From positions 7,501-71,500 of the forward strand of contig BSBK01001299.1 in the NCBI GenBank assembly GCA_027943335.1: a DNA stretch of 64,000 nt. The letters run 5' to 3'. Source of the stretch: Chamaecyparis obtusa. Taxonomy: Eukaryota > Streptophyta > Pinopsida > Cupressales > Cupressaceae. The translations under genes and the position numbers were made by a program. Positions 47,383 to 59,613 of the stretch are shown here, piece after piece. Numbering within the stretch: position 1 is the stretch's first letter; each line of letters begins with the position of its first letter. The notes beneath the pieces are model-generated. The model had not been told where the DNA came from. It ran no database searches and worked only from the letters and a program-made list of their open reading frames with translations.

Positions 47383-49055
47383 ATGGCTGGAGCAGGAGCG
47401 GAAGCAGGCAGGCGAACGGCTGGAATTTTGAAATCAGCAGTGGGCAGGAATCCTGGTTTGCAGGCTATGGGAACCTCAGGGAAGTCCTACAGCATCGATT
47501 CCCTTGCAGATTAGGACTCTGTAGACCTAGAGAATAAGGATGGGGTCCCACGTGAAAAGGAGAAAGACCCAGGAAAGGATGCGGGAGTGGGAGCTAAGCA
47601 CAAGGGTCTCCCAAATCCTTCTTCTTCAACAAAGACCCAGGCATGTGACTAGGACGTTCACCCCTGTCGGTGGTCAACACTTTTTGGGATAAAATCCATA
47701 GGCAAGTCCTCTTTTCCTTCCATAAAGGACATCTCTGATAAGGAAAAAGGAATCTTTGTTTTAGAAATACCTGATGAACTGGTAGACCACAACATCACCT
47801 CCATGGACCATACTTTGGTTGACAAGTTCATCGACCCAAGCCGAATATTGATATTGTCAGGGCCTTCACTAGGAAAAAATGGGACTTGAAGGGTCAAGTC
47901 TAGGTCTTTGCTATGGCAAAGGGGTTTTTGTCTTTTGAGTTCTCCTACAAAGAGGACCTTGATAAGATCATTTGCACTGGTACTTGGGCCATAGGAAAGG
48001 CTACCCTTGCTCTACAAAAATGGATCCCCAATCTTGACCTAAATAATTCCTTCTTTGTTCAGGCCCCTGTGTGGGTGAGACTGCTTGAACTACCAATGGA
48101 ATTCTAGAATGAAAAGGTTTTTGATGGGATAGCCAAATCTTTCGGCACCCTTCTTCCTATTGACCTGGTCACAGCTGCTAGGAGTTGTCTCACCTTCACA
48201 AGGATTTGCATCAGAGTGGAAGAAGGCAAGGATATGCCAGAAGTCATAGAGCTTCGGTCCAAGCTGGGAAAGTGTGTGTAGAAACTAGACTATGAAAGCA
48301 TCCCTTTCACCTGTTTCCATTGCAAGAATGTAGGACACAAAGCCAAAACTTGTCATATCCTTTGGGTGAAAGAGGTTGAAAGGAAGGCCAGAATAGTATT
48401 AAAAAAGTAAAAAGGTGCTCCCAAGGCGGGACCAAAACCCAAGACCAACAAAGTCTGGAAGAAAAAAGTTCAACTAGTCCCCAATCTAGAAAATAAGGAC
48501 CCCAAGGATGCGGAGAAGCCGATGTTGACTCAGAATTTTGAGACTGGCGGGTTGCCCATTCCCCCTATTTTGGGTCTGGATCAAGATTTAGCCAATCAAC
48601 AATAATCAAAGGAAGAAAACAAGAATGAAGATCAGAAAGAAGGAGATTCTTGTTCTAGTACCACTTCCTTGGTCCTAGAGTCCTCTGCTCCTCTAGTGGA
48701 CACTACTACTTTCCGTATTAAGCAGAACTCAGGGAAATACAAAAAAATTGAGGACCTGATGGTCTTTGCATCCCCAAACCAATTCAAAATTATGGTAGAG
48801 CTCTTTACCAAGCACAATGAATACAAGGAGGGTTGGACCTCTATTCAAAAGAAGAAGAAACCAAGTAGCAGAGACCCATCTCTAGTTTCCCCTACAGCCA
48901 CCAGAAGCAGGAATAAGGCTAAGGGAAGGGGTAGATTCCAAACCCTAGAAGGAAAAAGGACTAGCGAGAAAAGGAAAGAAGAAGAAGAAAGCTTGAAACA
49001 AGTGCATGGAAACCAGGTTTCTATCCAAGTTAACGACTCCTCCATCAAGAAATGA
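47383..49055 (+). pseudogene. LINE ORF1, nucleic-acid-binding protein with zinc knuckle (broken)
   Basis: ORF1 opens at ATG 47383 (MAGAGAEAGRRTAGIL). It has a stop near 47515, a frame change near 47850, and further stops at about 48104, 48280 and 48408. The middle part (FEFSYKEDLDKIICTGTW, then APVWVRLLELPMEF) matches the DUF4283-type domain at the N-terminus of many plant LINE/gag-like proteins. It is followed by a CCHC knuckle, CFHCKNVGHKAKTC, at 48312-48353. The C-terminal third is a lysine/serine-rich linker, open for 128 codons from 48669. In L1-type LINEs this protein binds element RNA. Its TGA (49053-49055) overlaps the ORF2 ATG (49052-49054). Confidence 0.85.
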
Positions 49056-52000
49056 AATTCATCTCTTGGAATATTCATGGGCTTAATAGCTCACGCAAGC
49101 AGGGATGTCATTAGAAATATGATTAGAGATCACAGACCAGACATTTTCTTAATCCAGGAAACTAAAATCAAGAAGGACAAGTTAGAGAAAATAAAGTTCA
49201 ATAAAGCTATGGAGAACAGAGCCACAAGTTCTAAGGGAGCCTCTGGGGGCCTTTTCACAATGTGGAACTCACATCACTTTAGCGGTGAAGTCATCCATGA
49301 AGGAGCTATTCTTCTTCTCATGCAATTCATGAGAATTAAAGATAATGAAAGGTGGTTTATTTTGAATATTTATGCTCCTAACTCTAAAAGAGATAGAAAG
49401 AACTATTGGAATAAGATTATCTCCATCATTGTCCAACTTAACTGGTTGAAAGGTATTATTATGGGGGATTTCAACACCCCTCTCAAAGAAGGGGAAAAAA
49501 AGGGAGGAATTGCTCCGGACTCTGAAAGAAGACAAGACCTTATGGATCTCATCAATGACCTGGCCTTGTTGGACACGGATATTCTCGGGGCTGAGTTCAC
49601 TTGGTTTAATAGGCGTACAAGAAGGGAATGCATTCAAGTTCGACTGGACAGAGACCTGGTGTCTCTGGACTGGCTGAACAACTACAGCCTAAACCTTTCT
49701 TCCCTAGTTCGTGCTAGCTCAGACCATTCTCCCATTGTGCTTTCTTTGGACCAGACATATAAGAGAAGGAATTTTCCCTTGAGATTTGAAAAGATGTGGG
49801 TTTCCCATCCTAACCTGCTTAATAAAGTCAAAGAGTGATGGAACATCGACGTGGAGGGCACTACCATGTTTAGAGTGGCTAAAAAACTAAGGAACATCAA
49901 ATGCAATGTTAAAAAATGGAACATAGAGGAATTTGGTCACATCTTTACCTCTAAAGATAAGACTCTCAATGATCTTAATTGTATCCAAGAGGAAATCCAG
50001 AAATAGGGCTACGATGAAGAAAGACTGCAAAAAGAAAAAGTCATTCTCTCAGAGTACCATAACATAATTGGACAGGAGGAAGCTTTCTGGAAACAGAGAT
50101 TGAGGTCCATCTGGCTCAAGGAAGGAGACATAAATACTCGCTTTTTCCATGTTTCCACCATGAGGCACAGAGAAACTAACAAGATTAGTAGTATCAGGAA
50201 GGGAGACCAGTCATTAAAGGAAGACAAAGAAATCACTGATGAGGCTATCTCTTACTTTTCTCAGCTCCTTTCTAAAGATCAGGGATTATCAAATCAAGAC
50301 CAGACCTCTCTCCTAGGTAACATACCTAGAATCATTACTGATCTTAAAAAAAAAGCCTTATGTTCTATTTTGGATATGACTGAAGTCAAGAAAGCTCTGG
50401 ATTCTCTTCCAGGAGATAAAGCCCTAGGCTCAAATGGTTTCCCAATGTTCTTCTTTCACCTTTATTGGGATGTTGTGAAAGATGATGTGGTACAAGTTGT
50501 GCAAGAATTATTTGGTTCAAAGAATCTCCTCAAAGAACTCAATGCCACTTCCATGGTGCTAATTCCCAAGACCCCAGGAGCAGACTCCTTCAAGAAATTC
50601 AGACCCATAAGCCTATGCAATTCTTTCCTAAAGATTATCTCCAAGGTTATCACCATCAGGATTCTCAATATCCTCCCATCCCTGATCTCCCAGCAGCAAT
50701 CTGGCTTTGTGCTCGACAGGAAGATTTTGGACTCCATTATGATGGTGCATGAATTCATACACTCGTTAGAAGAAGGAAAAAGGGAAGGCTTTCTTCTCAA
50801 ACTTGACTTATCCAAGGCCTATGACCGGATGGACTGGCATTTTCTTCTGAAAGTTTTGGGAGCTTTTGGTTTCAACTCCAATTCCTGCAAGCTCCTCTTT
50901 CAAATCATCTCGACCCCTTCCTTGGTTGTCATGATTAATGGCTCTCCATCTACTTTCTTCAAACCCTCAAGGGGTCTAAGACAAGGGGACCCTCTCTCCC
51001 CCATTCTCTTCATTATTCTTGTTGAATGCCTTAGAAGATTTATTTCGGCTTCCAAATTGAAGGGGGATCTAAAAGGCATCAAACACTCATATGGCGACAT
51101 TGCTTTTACACACCAACAATTTGTGGATGACACCATTCTTGAGCGCGAGGCTTTGGTGGGAGAGGCTAGAGTGGTGAAAGAAATTCTCAATAACTACACC
51201 AGGGCCACAGGCCAATCTATCAACTGGAATAAAAGTGCTCTCTTCTTTATCAAAAATCCTGAAGAAAGACAAAGGAAAATTGCTCAAATTTTGGGTTATG
51301 GTATTGATACCTTACCCTCAACTTACTTGGGGTTGCCCTTAGGTGTCAAACCTCAGGAAGCCTTCTGGAATAAATTGATTGATAGATTTAATAGGAAGCT
51401 TGCTGGTTGGAAAGGGGTCATCCTCAGCCAGGTTGGTAAGATCCAACTGGTAAAGTCTAATCTACAGAATCTCCCCACCTATACCCTTAGCCTCTTCCCC
51501 ATTTTGGCCAAAGCCGCGGAAGCCATGGAAAGAATCTAGAAAAGATTCCTTTGGTCTGGAGCTGAGGATCACAAGCACATCCCCCTCATTGCCTAGGAGA
51601 AATTTTGTTGTCCTAAAATTGTTGGTGGCCTTGGCTTAAGGAAGTTGAGACCTTTCAACAAAGCCCTTCAAACCATGAAAATTTGTAGATTTTTTAACAG
51701 CACTGGTGAGTGGAGGGACACCTTTGAAGAGAAATACCTCTTGCATAACTCTATCCATAGTTTTTTTGAAGAAATGGAGCCACCCAAAGGTTCTTTCATT
51801 TGGAATGGTCTCCTTGGTGCCAAGGAGTTGGCTAAATCCAAACCCAAGTGGAAATTAGGTAATGGATATTCTATCAATTTCTAGAAGGACAACTGGCTTT
51901 AGATGGGCAGCTTGAGAAACATTGACACTTTTTACACCTAGAGACAAGCCTGCTCTCAAACCTTCAAAACTCAAGTATGCAATTACAGAAGGAATTATAA

Positions 52001-53200
52001 ATGGGTGGATCTCACCTAGATCTCCCAGGACATGGCTCCTTTGATGATGGCCCTCAATACGATCTCCCTTTCTCCCAAGCAGGACAAGATCATCTAGGAG
52101 GACTCTTCGGATAGGGATTATATAGTGGCCTCTTCCTATTCCTCACTAACTACTCAAGTCAATGACTTTAACCCGCTGTGGACCAAAGCTTGGATTCCTG
52201 GTCTTACACCTAAAATCAATGTCTTCTTTTGGCTCCTGCTATAGAACTGTATCCTCACTGTGGACAACCTCATCAAGTGCAGATTCTAGTTCACCAATAG
52301 ATGCGTTCTTTGTAAATGTCAAGAGGAAACTATGGATCACCTTTTCATCCATTGCTCCTTTGCCAGTCATAGCTGGCATCTCCTCATTTCAGCCTTGAAT
52401 CTTTCATGGTGCTTCCCCCTATCTTTCAACGATCTCTTCTCCCAATCGGCCTTCAATAGGTTTGATCAAGAGTTCAGGCTTCTCTGTACTTGGCTTCTCC
52501 CTCATTTTTGTTGGGGGATCTAGAAGGAGCGCAACAATCGCATCTTTCGCAATTGCTCTCCTCCTAAAATTATCTTTGAAAAAATCACTCATGCAGTTAA
52601 AGAAAATTTCTTCTACTATGATAAACCTAATCCTTTTGTAGGAATTTCTCATGATGCCACTTAGGATAAGAGAAGGAACTGTGTGTGGACTAGTCCTCCG
52701 GCTGGCTAGACCAAAGCCAAATTTGACGGTGCGGCGAAAGGGTACCCTAGTCAAGCTGGCAGTGAAGGTATTATCAGGAACAACTTTGGAATTAGCATGG
52801 TGGCTGTTAGCTTCCCCTTGGGAGCCCAAATGAATCACTATGTTGAAGTTAATGTAGCCCTTCAAATTACCAAACTTGCAAAAGATCAAGGAGTTAAGTG
52901 GCTCTAGCTGGAAGGTGATTCGATGAACATCATCAATTGCATCAACCTCACCCACCCTCTTTCTTGGTCCATAGCCAAAATTATTGTGGAAACCAGAGCC
53001 ATTCTCAATTGCTTTAACAAGGTGTTCATTTCCCATGCATACAGGGAAGCCAATTGCGTGGACGATTGGTTTTCCAACTTGGCAGTAAAAAAGGATGCTA
53101 AGAAGATTTGGAATAAAGGGGATGACCTTCCCATAGATGTGAGGAGTATACTGGATAAGGACAGACTCCAATGCGTTGAAGGAGCTATCTTACAACCTTA
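49052..53200 (+). pseudogene. LINE ORF2: endonuclease - reverse transcriptase - RNase H (broken)
   Basis: ORF2 starts at ATG 49052 (MKFISWNIHGLNS). A one-base frameshift at about 49090-49110 moves it into the frame of 49077-49838. The endonuclease shows WNIHGLN, FLIQETK, GDFNTP and the SDHSPI block near 49720. A stop at 49836 and another near 50005 precede the long reverse transcriptase frame (50100-51539): PISLCNSFLKIISKV, DLSKAYDRMDW, RGLRQGDPLSPILF, and FVDDT (motif C) near 51120. Then come the zinc-binding connector (CVLCKCQEETMDHLFIHC) and RNase H: KAKFDGAAKG, YVEVNVALQ, LEGDSMNIIN, HAYREANCVDDW. The encoded enzyme would nick DNA and copy element RNA at the target. More than ten stops break it, most of them TAG where Trp is expected. 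Confidence 0.92.
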
Positions 53201-53447
53201 GTCCCTGGTTTGGTGGCCAGGGGTGGCTGTTCCTCTTTTGCCACTCTGTTCGGTTCTTCCTTCTGTTCAATTTTCTGGATAGCGATCTGGCTATCTCCAG
53301 CCTTGCTTGTCCTGCTCTGCTGAGGTCTTTTGTCCTTGGCATCTCTATGGCCTACCTCTTGCTTGTTTTGTTTGGTATTCTTTCTTTTGATCGAGACTTG
53401 TGGGTTTCAGGCACCCTATAAAACCTGTTTTACTTAATCTAAAACAT
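53201..53447 (+). repeat. 3' untranslated tail of the full-length LINE
   Basis: T/G/C-rich sequence after ORF2, ending in TGGGTTTCAGGCACCC, AAAACCTGTTTT and TTAATCTAAAACAT next to the target duplication. It defines the 3' consensus used to recognise the other LINE tails. Confidence 0.7.
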
Positions 53448-53751
53448 TCATTAGGTTATCCTAGTAAGATGTAGTGTGTAGTACACAAACCTTTAATTTC
53501 CAAATGCAATCTCTAAATGCAAAAGGAGATAAACCATGTGAATTATCACATCATGTGAAGATACCTTCCTTTAGATCCTAAATCATTTTCATCATCACCA
53601 AATGTCACCGCAAGGACCAAAACATCTTTAGTCAACCTTAAAAGATAAATTTGTTAATCCTTGTTATCCAAATTAACACAAAAGGTGGTGTGAACCTACA
53701 AGATTATTTTTGGATGTACAACATAACATCATTAAACACAATCATATCTAC
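53448..53751. other. Sequence between the LINE and the LTR element, possibly split LTR
   Basis: No gene was found. Before the LINE inserted, this was continuous with 46752-47357, so it may be the rest of that LTR. It includes the right target duplication (53448-53456). Confidence 0.35.
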
Positions 53752-53973
53752 ATTTGTGTTTACATTGCATGACATATTTAAGTGCAAGTATTTTTTATTT
53801 ATTTTTAAAATAATCAATGAAAATATGAAATTCATCAAACCACATCAACAAACAAACATTACAATTGTATTGAAAACAAATCAGAACTTAGTATCTAGAT
53901 TCTAAGATAAATGTTTGAAAAGTTTTCATAAGTTGAAGACAAGATAATTATCAGATCGAGGTGGAAACTTACA
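53752..53973 (+). repeat. Left LTR of the non-autonomous element
   Basis: Aligns with 59391-59613 and ends in ACTTACA, immediately before the primer-binding site. Confidence 0.7.
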
Positions 53974-53974
53974 A

Positions 53975-53986
53975 TGGTATCAGAGC
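53975..53986 (+). other. Primer-binding site (tRNA-Met type)
   Basis: TGGTATCAGAGC, one base after the LTR end. It is complementary to the 3' end of plant initiator tRNA-Met, the usual primer of Ty1/copia and related elements. Confidence 0.85.
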
Positions 53987-54434
53987 TAAATTTCTTGCTA
54001 GCATGTTGGGGAAAATTTCATATCCACACATGGAGTCAAAGGAGAGACATTGGTTGGTGAAAGTTCTAAAGGAGGAAAGTATAAAGCTCAATACTCCAAA
54101 ACCAAAAGATGTGGTTTTCATCACACTGAGTGAATTAGATGGCTACTTGAGCATAGTGGAGGAGTGACCTTCAAATTTGTTACAACTAGATCTTGTTCAA
54201 ATAGTGCCTTCCCTAAGTCAACATAAGTGGTTGAGACATTTAAATGATGGTATAAGAGTAATGGTTACTTCTTGTTTGAGTAAGATTATGACGATTTTGG
54301 AACCTCAAGTTCCTTATGATGAGGATACAATGAAGGAGGTATTATATCTAATTGTGAATAGTTTTCATAACCTTGACAACATCAACAATATTTTTTATTC
54401 ACAAAGGTTTTCTATACTAATTTTTTTTTTGTAA
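53987..54434 (+). pseudogene. Gag-position reading frames, unknown protein (broken)
   Basis: Directly after the primer site a frame reads IRAKFLASMLGKISYPHMES, then KERHWLVKVLKEESIKLNTP and ends at 54167. A second frame (54177-54434) continues with LLQLDLVQIVP-type sequence and HKWLRHLNDGI. Position suggests a gag-like or captured protein, but no zinc knuckle or known gag signature was seen. Confidence 0.35.
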
Positions 54435-54949
54435 AAATTAGATTGAGTAATATTTTGATAGAATGGGAATTGCATGACCTGATATACAATATTTTTTATC
54501 ATTTCTTGGTCATATCCAATGGAATACATGACAAAGAAATGATTGAAACTATGAAGATCATTATGGTCATGTTTATAAATGAGAGTGATGTTATATATTG
54601 ACCCATATCATCCATGCTAATGGATGTTTTTTACAAATGAGTGGCTTGTAGATTCCACTATAGGTGAATTATTCAAATGAGTGTTGAATTATTGTGAGCG
54701 AAAATTTAAGGTCATTTTTAAAAAAGAAGAGTAGAAAATAGAAGATGAAATATTCAATTCAGAGAAAATGGGGAATACTTTTCCTAATGATGGAAGTGCA
54801 ACAACTCTCCACAATGTTTCTATTGATGCTCGTGCATCAATATAAGTTGGAAAGTCGTACAATGAAATGGAAAAATCAACAACTTTGATTGCACAAGAAG
54901 TTGATATAAATAGTAAATGAACATTCTGTGGATAAAGAAAAATAATCAC

Positions 54950-56142
54950 ATGTTGCTATAGGTATGAGTTGAGCCTTTATGTTGGATACTTAGAGATCAT
55001 CATTGATAATAAAGATAAAGAGATGAACTCCCTTGATGAAATTGTGTTTGATTGTAATCTTATCACATTTCACTCACTTGAAAATTATGTGGTTTCGACA
55101 AGTAAATCAGCTGATGTAGATGTTGAAATTATTCCTACATATGGAGGAAAATCAGAAAATTTAATAAGTGACAATCTAAGACCCCTACTCGGGTTTGAAC
55201 AAAGGCTTCCAACATTACAGCCAAGTTTTCTTGAATACACGGGAACAATTGAAGCTAAAGATGATACTTATGATTTGGGGAGTAATCTATTCACATGGGC
55301 AACCCATCTTGAGGAGTATGTTGATGATAATGGCCTTGTTGATTTGGATTCACAATTCATTTTTGAGAATGATAAATTAGAGGAACTAGTGACTTGGGAT
55401 AGCTTTGAAGATCTTGATGATAGGTATGAGTCTAAATTTAATTTTTGCATGCAACATAATAGAAGTTCATCACCTTTGTGTGATCATGATTGGAAAATAT
55501 AAATCTTGGTATCCACTGAAAATGAAGTGCAATTTTTAATGATTTTGGATGGAACACATAGGAAAGTTAAAAATATTATCCATAGTGCATCAAGAGGACT
55601 AAATGGGCCTAATATTTCGCTTACTAATTTGCAAGTAATGAATAATTTTGTGGAAGATATTAAAATAGCTCACTTATGCATGATGCATGATAGGAATGTT
55701 GCCACCAAGTTTGTAGATGAGACTTTTTCTTTGATTAAGTAGTTGGGGAGAGAGGTTACTGATCTCACCCTTGATCTTGATTCCATTAGGCTTTGTTTGA
55801 AGAGTGTTGAAGAGGCACATCTTGAAGAAAATCATCATCTTTATGAGACCCAACATTTCATAGAATGAGAGAATAAAGAAATGGCCAAGGAAATCAGTCA
55901 AGTGATGGAGGATCTTGATTACATTTGAGAGGAGTATAATCATTCTCTTTGTCCCATAAGATCAAAAAAAGTGATTTTGGAGAAAAAAAATGTTTGGGTG
56001 GAGCATAAGAATTATGATAGTAACCAATTGTTTGATAATCCCTTGTTTGATGTAGATGTTGATATGACTTTTGGAGATCTACTCTTTGATTTGGATGATG
56101 AAGTTATTTATTATTTTAAGATGAGAGTAGGGTTGATTACAT
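54950..56142 (+). pseudogene. Acidic reading frame in the LTR element, unknown function (broken)
   Basis: The longest part (54969-55502, 177 codons) is acidic and contains DNKDKEMNSLDEIVFDCNL, PLLGFEQRLPTLQPSFLEYT, and LEEYVDDNGLVDLDSQF. After TAA it continues in frame with only scattered stops through 55742 and on to about 56142 (DPLFDVDVD-like, GDLLFDLDDEV). One protein of roughly 400 residues, rich in Asp/Glu, could originally have spanned this. There is no homology I recognise and no catalytic motif. The acidic character and lack of pol suggest a lineage-specific or captured ORF. Confidence 0.35.
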
Positions 56143-59100
56143 GATTTTGGACCCAGGTACAATTTATAGTAGTGAGTTTTTTATTTGAGGTTGGAGTTGT
56201 GGGAAAAAAAATTGGTTTTGGCTTCGTTGTTCACCTTCCAACTAGCACCCACAGGACTATAGTTCTTCACATGAAAATGAGTTTTTATGCATTTTCAGTC
56301 CAGTAGATGATTAGTACATGGTTAAGGATTAATGGTAGAGGATATTTTCTCATTGGAGATGTTTTTTTAGCTACTTCCATTTTCATGACTCCTATGTATT
56401 CCATGAGTTTTTTGATTGATCATTATTGTCTTATTTTTCTAAAACTATTGATAGAAATCTTAGTATTGGGTCAGTTTGTTTTTTTATCACTTTCATTCTT
56501 CAATACAACCAGTTATAGGAGATTCTCTAGACATAGTTCTCTTATAATTCACTAATTTTTCTTAGGATAGTCGGGGACATTGTAGTTATTTCATGGTGTT
56601 GGTTGGAAATATTTTATATTTTGATTGGTTGATCACAATGAGATCTGTTGGTTGGTGTATTCGGGGTCCTTCCCTTAACACTTGGAGATTAAGTGTTGAT
56701 GGTTTATATTCAATTGGAAATAGAAGAGGTATTACTTGGTTGATAAATTTCAGAGTGGTAAAAGTGATTGATCTTCATTTTTGTGATTTCATATGGAGTC
56801 ATACTTTGGATTATGTTATAGTTGAGTGTGGTGTTCTTTCTATTACCTAGGATCATGAATGGCAGTGAGTTTTGTGATATGTTTTTTCCTAAGTTACCTT
56901 CTTCTATGGAATTCAATTTTTCTTTTGAAGATGCTTTCTTGATGGGGTTCTAGGAGAGGAGAGTGTAGTTTAAGTGTGTTGGTTTATTAGTTATGATCAG
57001 AGTAGCACAGTGCTATCGTGGTGGTAATATTATGAGTTTGATTCATAGTAGTTGTTCACTCTCTAAACAAGCTGGGTAGTTGATAGTTCCTCCCACCCAT
57101 AGCTAATGTTCAAGATCCCATGCCAATTTAAGGATTGAAACCTATAACTTGATTCCTTCTCTACTCCTTCTAGGGGATCTATCATACTCAATCTAATTTT
57201 CATGGTAGAGCATGAGTCAAGTTGTCAAGTAGGTGTAGTTGACTACTCTGATTGGCAATTAGATTCAACATATTTATTGCTACTTGGTTAGAAATATACT
57301 ATAGTTGCACCTAGAGCTAATTGTGTTTCGATCGTTGATGATCTAAAGGGGCAATATAGAGTAATATAGGGAAATATAGATTCTCATAACCTACCCATTA
57401 TGAATGGTAGGTTATTCAAGTGAGTCATAACCTAAATTATATAGAAGGGGGTGAGTCTTGGAGATTTGGAATTTGAGACATTTTACTCACTCATAGAGTA
57501 TTTCCTTCACTACTGGGGATTAAATGACCAAGGAAGGGTGTTCATTTAGCTTCCTTAAATCTTGAGATCACTTTGGTTAGAAACTCATTATTTTATAGGA
57601 ATGTGATATTTTATGTTGACATCACATAATTCACCCTTATGGATTTTAAGTTTGTTCCTTTTTAATAGCATTTTCTTAAGGAGATGATTGAGTTTATGCA
57701 GTGCTTGATTTCTCTTCTTTCTAGAGATTTGTGGGAGGTCTCTGGTTCAGGTACTTTGTTGGATAGTGTCTATAGTAGATATCATTGTAGTTTTACTAGG
57801 TTGACTTGGGATCCTAGGATTATTCTTGGTTTCAGTATGGATCAGTCAATTGATTCTGGACTACATTGGCATTGCTTGAGGACAAGAAATCTTTGGGAGC
57901 GGAAGACTATAATGTCCCCTTTCTAGCACAAGTTTAATGATATTTTTTTTATCCTATTTCCCTATGGTGTCGTAGGCTAACTAGTACATTTAAGAGACTT
58001 TGATGCTAATTTGGCCTAGGTAATTTTGGTGAAAATTTTGGGTGCACTTACAATTTATAGTAAGTCATTATGGGCATGTGGGACTTCCAATTGCAATGAC
58101 TTATCGATGTTAAATTGTTTAATATCAAATGAGATCATTTATTTCTCATTGATATGACTTATTATGTATTAATAAATTTATTTTATAAAGTTAAATTTAA
58201 TTATTTAACTTTATTAATGCTAGACTATTGTTATGTGGGAAATATCTAAATTAAATGGCCTCCTTTATTTTATGATACACATTGGAGACTTAAAAAGTGT
58301 TTGGGAACTTAAGTTTAAGAAAATTCATATTACATGGTATGGAATAATTATAGAAAAAGAAATCACGATAAAATAGGGGATAAAATAGTTGTAAGAAAAT
58401 ATGGGCAAAAAAGAAATCCTGAAAAAAATAGGGATGGGGAAAAAGTGTAATGTTATTTATCTCATAGTGACAAAACAAGTGTAAGATCCTATTTTAAAAA
58501 TGTATTAAAATAAATGTGGTGATCTCTTTCAGAATGCTTGGATAATTGATGAAATTGGAAAACTTATGGACATTTTCTCTCAAGGGCTTAGAGGATGAAA
58601 TCACTCTTAACTAATGATCTTGATGTTGTTGTGAGATATAGTCTTGGGATATAATTTGAATTTCATGGAAATAATAACTTGTTTATGCTAGTTTCTTCTT
58701 TGAAAGTGATTATCATCTGTCTAGAGTTCAATTTGGAAGATTACCAACTAGAAATTAGAATGTTATTGTTATTTACACATGAATATTTACTAGTTGATCC
58801 TATTTAAAGATTAGAATGCATCTATTGTGTATGTATGATTTTTAAAGGGTTGTACAAGGTAAGGATTTTCCAAAGAGGGTCGTATAGACTTAAGGAAGTG
58901 TTGAAGATCAAACTAGGATTGATAAGTGGCCATTTCTATTCACAATCTCATATTGGGATAAACTTTGACTTGCATACATGGAGCTACTTTGACATACAGT
59001 GTAGGCCTTGTAACCTCTATTTTGGTCATAACATTTCCCAGACTTCTGTGTAATGTTTGGTGATTTTTCATGTGTTATTGGACAAACTGTTTATTCTAAT

Positions 59101-59390
59101 TTGGGCTTTCTTAACTATGAAATAGTATCATGGGTAGTTGTCCACTCCATGACGGGTTAAGTTTGCATTTGAGACCCCAAATATCTTAACTAGGACATTC
59201 TTGCATGTTGAAGCAATCATATTATCGTTGAAACAAATTGGATGTGAATATATCATACTTTCTATATGTTTGTACAATGTAATGTGCATTGATTAAGCCC
59301 ATGTCTACAATATCAATGTGCTTCTCTGATTTTGTAATGCTAAATAGTCTGAGGTGGATTTGAATATTCATGAAGACTGAAATAGATTAT
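56143..59390 (+). other. 3' interior of the non-autonomous LTR element
   Basis: Short frames at 56307-56555, 56593-56850 and 57684-57926 show no recognisable domain. The phrase AATGTCCCCTTTCTAGCA near 57910-57930 follows the last one. The remainder to 59390 is AT-rich non-coding sequence. No convincing polypurine tract was seen just before the right LTR. Confidence 0.35.
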
Positions 59391-59613
59391 ATTTGTGTTT
59401 ACATTGCATGACATTGTTAAGTCAAAGAATTTTTTATTTATTGCTTTATAATCACTAAAAATTTGAATGTCATTAAACCACATCAACAAAAAAACATTAC
59501 AACTATATTGAAAATAAATCAAAACTTAGAATCGATATTGCAAGATAATTATTTGACAAGTTTTCATAAATCGAATCTACAAGAAAATTATCAGATTAAG
59601 GGGGCAACCTATA
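59391..59613 (+). repeat. Right LTR of the non-autonomous element
   Basis: Aligns with 53752-53973 and ends near AACCTATA. It has diverged by many substitutions and several small indels from the left LTR. Confidence 0.65.

Larger units (their letters stand above)
47358..53447 (+). mobile_element. Near full-length L1-type plant LINE, inactivated
   Basis: A 6.09 kb element with both ORFs, an endonuclease, reverse transcriptase and RNase H, and a 3' end in GGGTTTCAGGCACCC then TTAATCTAAAA. It is bounded by TCATTAGGT on each side, giving a 9 bp target duplication. Frameshifts and many stops make it inactive, but it is far better kept than the LINE in the duplication copies and represents a different lineage. 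It inserted in or beside an older LTR element. Confidence 0.9.
53752..59613 (+). mobile_element. Non-autonomous LTR retroelement with tRNA-Met primer-binding site
   Basis: Direct repeats at about 53752-53973 and 59391-59613 share TTTGTGTTTACATTGCATGA, AAACCACATCAACAAA, CATTACAA, GACAAGTTTTCATAA-like sequence and TTATCAGAT. The left copy ends TTACA and is followed one base later by TGGTATCAGAGC (53975-53986), the standard plant primer-binding site for initiator tRNA-Met. These are the left and right LTRs, each about 222 bp. The 5.4 kb interior has fragmented reading frames but no protease, integrase, reverse transcriptase or RNase H motif, so the element depended on enzymes from elsewhere. The LTRs are clearly diverged, so it is old. 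No target duplication was identified, so the outer LTR edges are approximate. Confidence 0.75.

Noticed and set aside
52419..53171. Minus-strand 250-codon frame over the LINE RNase H
   Set aside because: It is antisense to a clear RNase H domain with all catalytic blocks on the plus strand.
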